The notes beneath the pieces are model-generated. The model had not been told where the DNA came from and ran no database searches. It saw nothing but the letters and a program-made list of their open reading frames with translations. 25,950 nt of DNA. Origin: Euprymna scolopes (taxonomy: Eukaryota > Mollusca > Cephalopoda > Sepiida > Sepiolidae). Position 1 is the first letter of the stretch. Each line of letters opens with the position of its first letter. This document shows, piece after piece, positions 20,655 to 25,950 of the stretch. Made by a program: the position numbers and the translations under genes. The stretch spans positions 108,608,903 to 108,634,852 of the forward strand of contig CM044495.1 of the NCBI GenBank assembly GCA_024364805.1. Direction: 5' to 3'.

Positions 20655-20738
20655 CCCACAAAGTCTGGCTACATAATCCATTCGATGCTTCCACAAAGTC
20701 TGGCTACATAATGTGGTCAGACTTTGTAAACACCCTGT
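20477..20738. mobile_element. foldback MITE, Tc1/mariner-like ends, nested palindromes with (TA)n core
   Basis: The outer ends are ACAGGGTGTCCACAAAGTCT and its inverted counterpart ending AGACTTTGTAAACACCCTGT, so the whole unit is an inverted repeat. The left arm is 20477-20565 (89 bp) and the right arm 20651-20738 (88 bp). When reversed, the arms agree closely along their length, with an 85-bp (TA)n between them. Each arm is itself palindromic: CCACAAAGTCTGGCTACAT is followed by ATGTAACCAGACTTTGTGG. The 16-mer CACAAAGTCTGGCTAC or a variant appears six times in alternating orientation. Flanks are TA-rich and a TA target duplication fits (element CAGGGTG...CACCCTG), as in Tc1/mariner. It has no coding capacity, so it would depend on a transposase elsewhere. 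The superfamily call is inference from ends and TSD. Confidence 0.85.
20566..20650. repeat. (TA)n core of the foldback element, 85 bp
   Basis: A perfect TA run exactly between the two inverted arms of the MITE. It is likely an expansion of a short TA-rich centre after insertion. Confidence 0.97.
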
Positions 20739-22411
20739 ATATAAGGCGTTATAGTTAGCATACTCCTAGAAGGTTTCGTAACTGATCAATTGTTAAAATA
20801 CAACAGATGAAAAGCGCTGTATATATTTTTAATTATATTTACTTCATCCTTTTTATTTAATTATTTGTTGAAATTACAACATATAAAAAAAATCATTTGG
20901 TAAAAATTGTTTCATAAATAATATCATGATATTCGCGGTACTATCCATAAAATGCACAGCATATTTGTTTAAATTGCTATTCGATATTTTTTTTTTTCGA
21001 ATTACAATTATGTCTTTCTTAATTTTTGTTTGCTAGGTTGTTAACATTAACCATATCTCTCAGTAAAGAGAAATTTAAAGCACAATAATTACAGATTTTT
21101 TTTCTGCACTTTCCGATTGTATTGATCTACTTCGTCACAAATGAAATGTCTCTTACGAAGTGACACAAGGTCTTTCTTTTTTCCTTGACTCGTTACTTAT
21201 TTTATACTGTATTCATCACTAAGCATCTGAGACATATCTTTCCCCGAATCTAAGAAACGGATAAAGGAAGGTATTTTAATAGTGAATTATATATATATAA
21301 AAAAAAAGAAATATCAGCATTCTTTAACAGTAATTTTAAATTTACAGCAAGAAAAATATAGGAAAATAAGAATATATCGCTAGTCTGAAATGTTCTCTTT
21401 TTGATTTTCTTCTATTATTTCATTTAATTTGATTTAAAAACATAAGTTTCCTTATTATTTAACAATCTTCGCGAGCTTCATAATTATACAACCGGTTAGA
21501 CTCTTGGAGTACGTATATATTCCGACATACACTTACAAAGTATGAGTAATACCTGGTATGAAAGCAGGAAATAAAAATAATATACAAAAGATTAAAAGTA
21601 AATTCATTTATTTATACCAACATTTGTCAATATTCAATTAATACATATAACGCTCGACCGAATTAATTCATTTACGCAACCCTAATGGAGATTTCCTGCA
21701 TATAATTGATCTTCTGAGTATTTTCAAGGAAAATTACTTGATTGAAAAATTTAAAACCCTATTTAAATTATCTCTATTCAATATACTATGCTGCTGTATT
21801 AAACTTTATACATTAGATTTGAAACAGACAATTAGTTAATGCTTACAATCCAACATCACTATGGCCTTAATAAAGTGCAGTAATATTGCCAGATCCACTC
21901 AGCAAAAAGGGATGAGGTAAGAATCAAGAAGTCAACATCAGTTTCCCTCGTATTCAGGTCGTATCTGCTTCTACGCGTGCCAATAAAATATATATGTGCG
22001 TACCCGCAAATTGAATCGTCGAATAGTTTCTAATTTAGGCGTTCTTGCCCTTGCAACCGCTTTATCTTTCAGTTCTCTGGTTAGGAGGTAAAATACTGAA
22101 AGTTCTTCGGTAAACATATATGTGACCAAACGAGCAAGATCCGTTGCAAATCAGAAAATTCTATAAGCCGATCCCCGTGAATTGTATGCCTAGTTTTACA
22201 TCGTTATAGAAATAACATCATCGAATTATTAATTTTATATTTCCCCGTATTTTTATCATCGTGTTACGTTGTTGCTTTATAATAAAGGGTTGGGTGTTTG
22301 TTGTATCATCTCTAATAATAAATTAGAAGAGATGGCGTGTTATATTATATATTTATGTTGCATCATAAAGGGAATCGTGTGTGAGTGACATGTATTTTCA
22401 GAACCTACCTC
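20739..22411. other. AT-rich spacer, no gene seen
   Basis: About 1.7 kb of AT-rich DNA without credible coding frame, RNA gene or long repeat. A small imperfect palindrome (ATCTCTAATAATAAATTAGAAGAGAT) lies at about 22308-22333. Confidence 0.65.
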
Positions 22412-22763
22412 TGCTTCTTCGATGTTAGACCATCTGGAATTTCTCGTCCTGGAGGGAGACTTGATACCTGTTTTTGGATGAAGATTCAATCACTCTAAGA
22501 CAAGGAATTAGTTCTATAGTTTATTTCACTTTTCCCAGATGTCCTGCAGAAGTTGGAAAGTGAAATTGGCCTGTGTGGGTTCTTCTTCTACACACGTCAG
22601 CGTTCGTCCCCCCCCAGCGAAGAGGAGGAGACAACGGGAAGCCGTCCTTGTATTCTGAGTCCAAATCAAATCTCAACGATTCAGCTAACCTGATCACATG
22701 ACTCGTACGCAATTCAATCAGCTGATCTTTTACTTCCGGTCAACGTGTCTACACTATAACTCA
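22412..22763 (-). mobile_element. probable solo LTR (LTR retrotransposon fossil)
   Basis: A GC-richer block of 352 bp with TG...CA ends, flanked on both sides by CCTC (22408-22411 and 22764-22767), which would be a 4-bp target duplication. On the minus strand it has an ETS-like CCGGAAGT near its start and AATAAA at 22520-22525 (minus strand), as expected for a U3-R-U5 layout. No internal retroelement sequence adjoins either end, so it would be the product of LTR-LTR recombination. The right-hand CCTC lies at the edge of a CT microsatellite, which weakens the duplication evidence. It is unrelated in sequence to the short LTRs of the Gypsy fossil. Confidence 0.5.
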
Positions 22764-22826
22764 CCTCTTCCTCTCTCTCTCCCTCTCTCTCTCTATTCCT
22801 TAATATTCTCTCTCTCTCTCTCTCTA
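22764..22826. repeat. (CT)n microsatellite
   Basis: Two CT/TC runs separated by a short interruption (ATTCCTTAATA), adjoining the solo LTR. Confidence 0.93.
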
Positions 22827-23348
<522 letters not shown>

Positions 23349-23846
23349 CGTAAAATACGCTTAAATATGATATGTTAATTCGTCCAGATAGCGTATATAT
23401 AATTATACCTATGATTTTCTAAGTAAAAGAAGTATTAAGGTTCCTTCAGCTAGAATCGAAACTTTAGCATTTTAAGCTGATGACGTTACCACTTTAAAAA
23501 ACGTGACACGCGTTTAAACCAAGGAACGATTAAAAATTAACAATAAACTAAGATGAATGCACAAAACGATTTACGATTTTGTCAATTTTGACTCATTGTT
23601 GACTCTTAAAAACAATTTTAACCGGATAACGACCCAAAAAAGAACGCTTCGTAAAAAATCCAATCATTTAAGGCCCCTAGCACCGCTTTGCGACTTTTAG
23701 TTTCGAAGGAGATCATTTGAAAATATAGAGACAGACAGCCAGATGGACGGAAAGATAGACCGATAGACTGATATACATATAGCCGTTTATATATAACTCT
23801 GAAATAGGGAAAATATAAGATTGATTGGTCGGTTGTTTTTGTTTTA
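23349..23846. other. spacer with degenerate GACA/GATA microsatellite
   Basis: No gene seen. At about 23728-23780 a degenerate ACAG/GATA-type tetranucleotide stretch occurs (ACAGACAGCC, AAGATAGACCGATAGACTGA). Confidence 0.6.
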
Positions 23847-23881
23847 CGGCATATCAACCCTTTTCGGGTTATTTAATGCCG
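23847..23881. repeat. two-step hairpin at the left of the GC-rich repeat block
   Basis: CGGCAT pairs with ATGCCG as outer stem, and AACCC pairs with GGGTT as inner stem around TTTTC, all within 35 bp. The symmetrical two-stem layout is unlikely to be chance and looks like an element-end or RNA-structure motif. Confidence 0.7.
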
Positions 23882-24175
23882 AATCCAAAGATTTTGAAGA
23901 ATTTTTTTTTAATAGAATATATTTGTTGCTTTCACGTCGGTTTCTATTTAACCCATAGTTGGGACCCTAACAGGTACTACCACTCCGGGTCAGAGTGGAC
24001 CTAGGAGCAATGGTAATTAAAGGGTGGGTCCACACTCCCCAAGGCCCACAAGCTGGGGCCTCACCACTGGATATAGTTTAAGGTCATATCCAGGGCCCCC
24101 ATTGAGGGACTTTTACCCTCTGCAGGGGGGCAATCGGCGTATTCTAATGCCCCACCGACAGGGCCAGGAAAATAT
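23882..24175. mobile_element. GC-rich palindrome-bearing repeat block, unclassified
   Basis: From about 23950 to 24170 the composition is clearly GC-richer than the AT-rich surroundings. It contains clean small hairpins: CCACTC/GAGTGG (23980-23998) and GGCCC/GGGGCC (24043-24060). It also has many CC/GG runs (GGGCCCCC, GCAGGGGGGC). No open frame of note. I recall similar text as a dispersed octopus repeat, without a family name. Its sharp compositional edges suggest an inserted element or a structured non-coding sequence. Confidence 0.45.
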
Positions 24176-25932
24176 AAGAATAATATGAATAAGATGTGCA
24201 TTCAAAATTAATGGTTCCTTTTTTTTCACCCGAATATATCAGGGAAATTTCAAACTGAACAACCATAAAAAGTGCACTTCTGGATTCCTGACCCAAAAAT
24301 CACATCTCTCTTTAGCAGATATTGACAGTGTGAGACGTTAAGAAAACAATTAATTTTATTACGTACGTAAGAAGCATTGCTGCGTTATTGAATTTGTGGT
24401 AAAGCTGTAATGAGAATGATGGTCATTATATAGAAAAAATCGAAAGCACAAAATTTAGCACATTTTAATAAGTCCACTATTATCTTCGTAACTATTTAAC
24501 TTTTTAAGTTAAAAAATATAGAAGATATTACTTTCGTAACGACCCTTGTATGAGTATTCTCTGTCCGGACAATAATGCATTGTCATAGATTATCGTTGGC
24601 ATAATTGTATTAAGATTAGTGATGAACGTCGCATATTTAACTCGTACCACTCTTGTCTTCGTAACTCGTCAATTTCTCTGGTTACTGATGTAGGGGGGGG
24701 CTTATTTTAGAAAAACCTCTGAAATAAAATGGCGACGTAAAAAGATAAAAGGAAGAAACACCAAAAGACAAAAAAAGTAAGGAAAATGCAAAATAGAAAG
24801 AAATTAAATATATTGGTCCAATTGTTATCAGAAGTCTATCGATTTCTTACTACAAACAAATAACATTATGTTTTATTCTTCTTTATATAGGGTTTGAGAC
24901 GAAATGTATTCTAAAATAGCATATTTGGCAAAGGTATTAATGATGTAATAGGGATGATCTTACCACGCACGCCTGAATTGTGTGCTCTTTACTTTCCAAA
25001 GTTTGCGGCTTGAAATATAGTACAGTCTATTGTAGTGCAAAGAACTGTTTAAAAAGTGGGTAACTGTTGTATAATTAAATGTTTCCAAAATACTCAAAGT
25101 ATAAATGTATTTCCCACCCTCGAAGAGCGCGTTGTTAAATGATGATCATTTTCGTTAGCGAACAAACAGAACGGGGAGATTAGTAGATACTGCCGCTATT
25201 AAAGACTAGAAGACATATTTAGAAGCGTTCACTTTTCAGAACAAGCTACTTACGACATGGAAAACTAACGAAATAAAACACAAAACTCTGTGGCAGAGGA
25301 AGGGGTAAAATAAAAGAAATATCGCTACAGATTAAAAAAAAAATACAAAGACAGATGTACAAACGGATACAGAAGGAATGCAGTTTTATTCTATTCAAAT
25401 GAGCTATATCTTGAGATTCCGTTCTCACACCCAAAAAGGCAAGTGTCGGTAACGGGTATGGAAGACGGTCGACGGAAAATGGCGTCAAACAGAACCGACA
25501 ATTGAAAAGGGTATTTGTTGCTGTAAAATTGCCTGATCTCATTAGGGCGGTGGAAGCTTCGCTTGATTTCTTGCTTAGTTGGTTGAAATTCCTACCAACT
25601 CCTCTGGGAAATTTCGCTAATCAGGCTTGGTTCGTCAGCAGGTGATTGGATAACGGGACTGGCAGTGTCCCTTGAGATTGATTATAGAATTTTCGCCCAG
25701 CACAGAATGAAGCGTCCGTGAAACACACTAAAAAGAGGAAATGCAAAGGGGGGAAAAAAACGTTGCATGGATAGAATCGTTAACGGAGATATGAAAACAT
25801 ATTTAGAAAGAGGGAGCAAGAAATAGCTAGAGATGTGTAGATAGAGTAAAAGCGAGAATGACAGAAAGTCAGACAAACCATCGAAAATACGTGAACGAAA
25901 GCAATGTGATGTAATAAGGAAAATAATATGAG
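24176..25932. other. AT-rich spacer, no gene seen
   Basis: No recognised coding sequence, RNA gene or element. A slightly GC-richer patch at about 25530-25680 carries an inverted and a direct CCAAT-like pair (GATTGG), but no exon follows. Open frames on the minus strand (25246-25542, 25682-25876) have no recognisable domain. Confidence 0.6.
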
Positions 25933-25950
25933 TATATATATATATATATA
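25933..25950. repeat. (TA)n microsatellite running off the window
   Basis: At least 18 bp of TA repeat at the right edge; the full length is not visible. Confidence 0.9.

Overview
The window looks like non-genic, repeat-dominated DNA from a cephalopod mollusc, most likely an octopus. It is AT-rich and crowded with long (TA)n tracts. It holds metazoan Ty3/Gypsy and LINE relics, and several blocks resemble dispersed repeats I remember from octopus genomes; that last point is memory, not a search. I find no intact host protein-coding gene, rRNA or convincing tRNA.

Layout. 1-5.1 kb is AT-rich spacer with a 425-bp (TTA)n tract and small palindromes. About 5.38-5.81 kb is a forward-strand LINE reverse-transcriptase relic with a large internal deletion; a (TA)n tract cuts it off just before the expected catalytic YxDD block. 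About 6.37-9.54 kb is one AT-rich satellite built on a 27-bp unit (roughly 115 copies) whose + strand consensus has no G. At least one multi-unit block of it is duplicated, giving a higher-order repeat. 9.5-12.8 kb is spacer with one promoter-like motif cluster and a (TA)n tract. About 12.79-13.65 kb is a dispersed repeat made of diverged monomers of about 150 bp, followed by (TA)n and a GC-rich hairpin.

About 14.40-18.08 kb is a heavily decayed Ty3/Gypsy retrotransposon fossil on the minus strand, with short LTR remnants at both ends and recognisable Gag, reverse transcriptase, RNase H and integrase regions. 18.1-19.1 kb is spacer with one unassigned open frame. 19.1-20.02 kb is a compound microsatellite plus a repeat block with a coding-like minus-strand frame, ending in a hairpin. 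20.48-20.74 kb is a 262-bp foldback DNA transposon (MITE) with nested palindromes around a (TA)n core. 22.41-22.76 kb is a likely solo LTR. 23.18-24.18 kb holds a 127-bp (TA)n tract, a second GC-rich hairpin motif and a GC-rich palindromic repeat block. The remainder is AT-rich sequence in which I see nothing.

No genes work together here. The recurring theme is mobile-element debris and tandem repeats: several long (TA)n tracts sit at element ends or cores. The most interesting items are the higher-order satellite, the foldback element, the recurrent GC-rich hairpin motif, and the unassigned coding-like frame near 19.7-20.0 kb.
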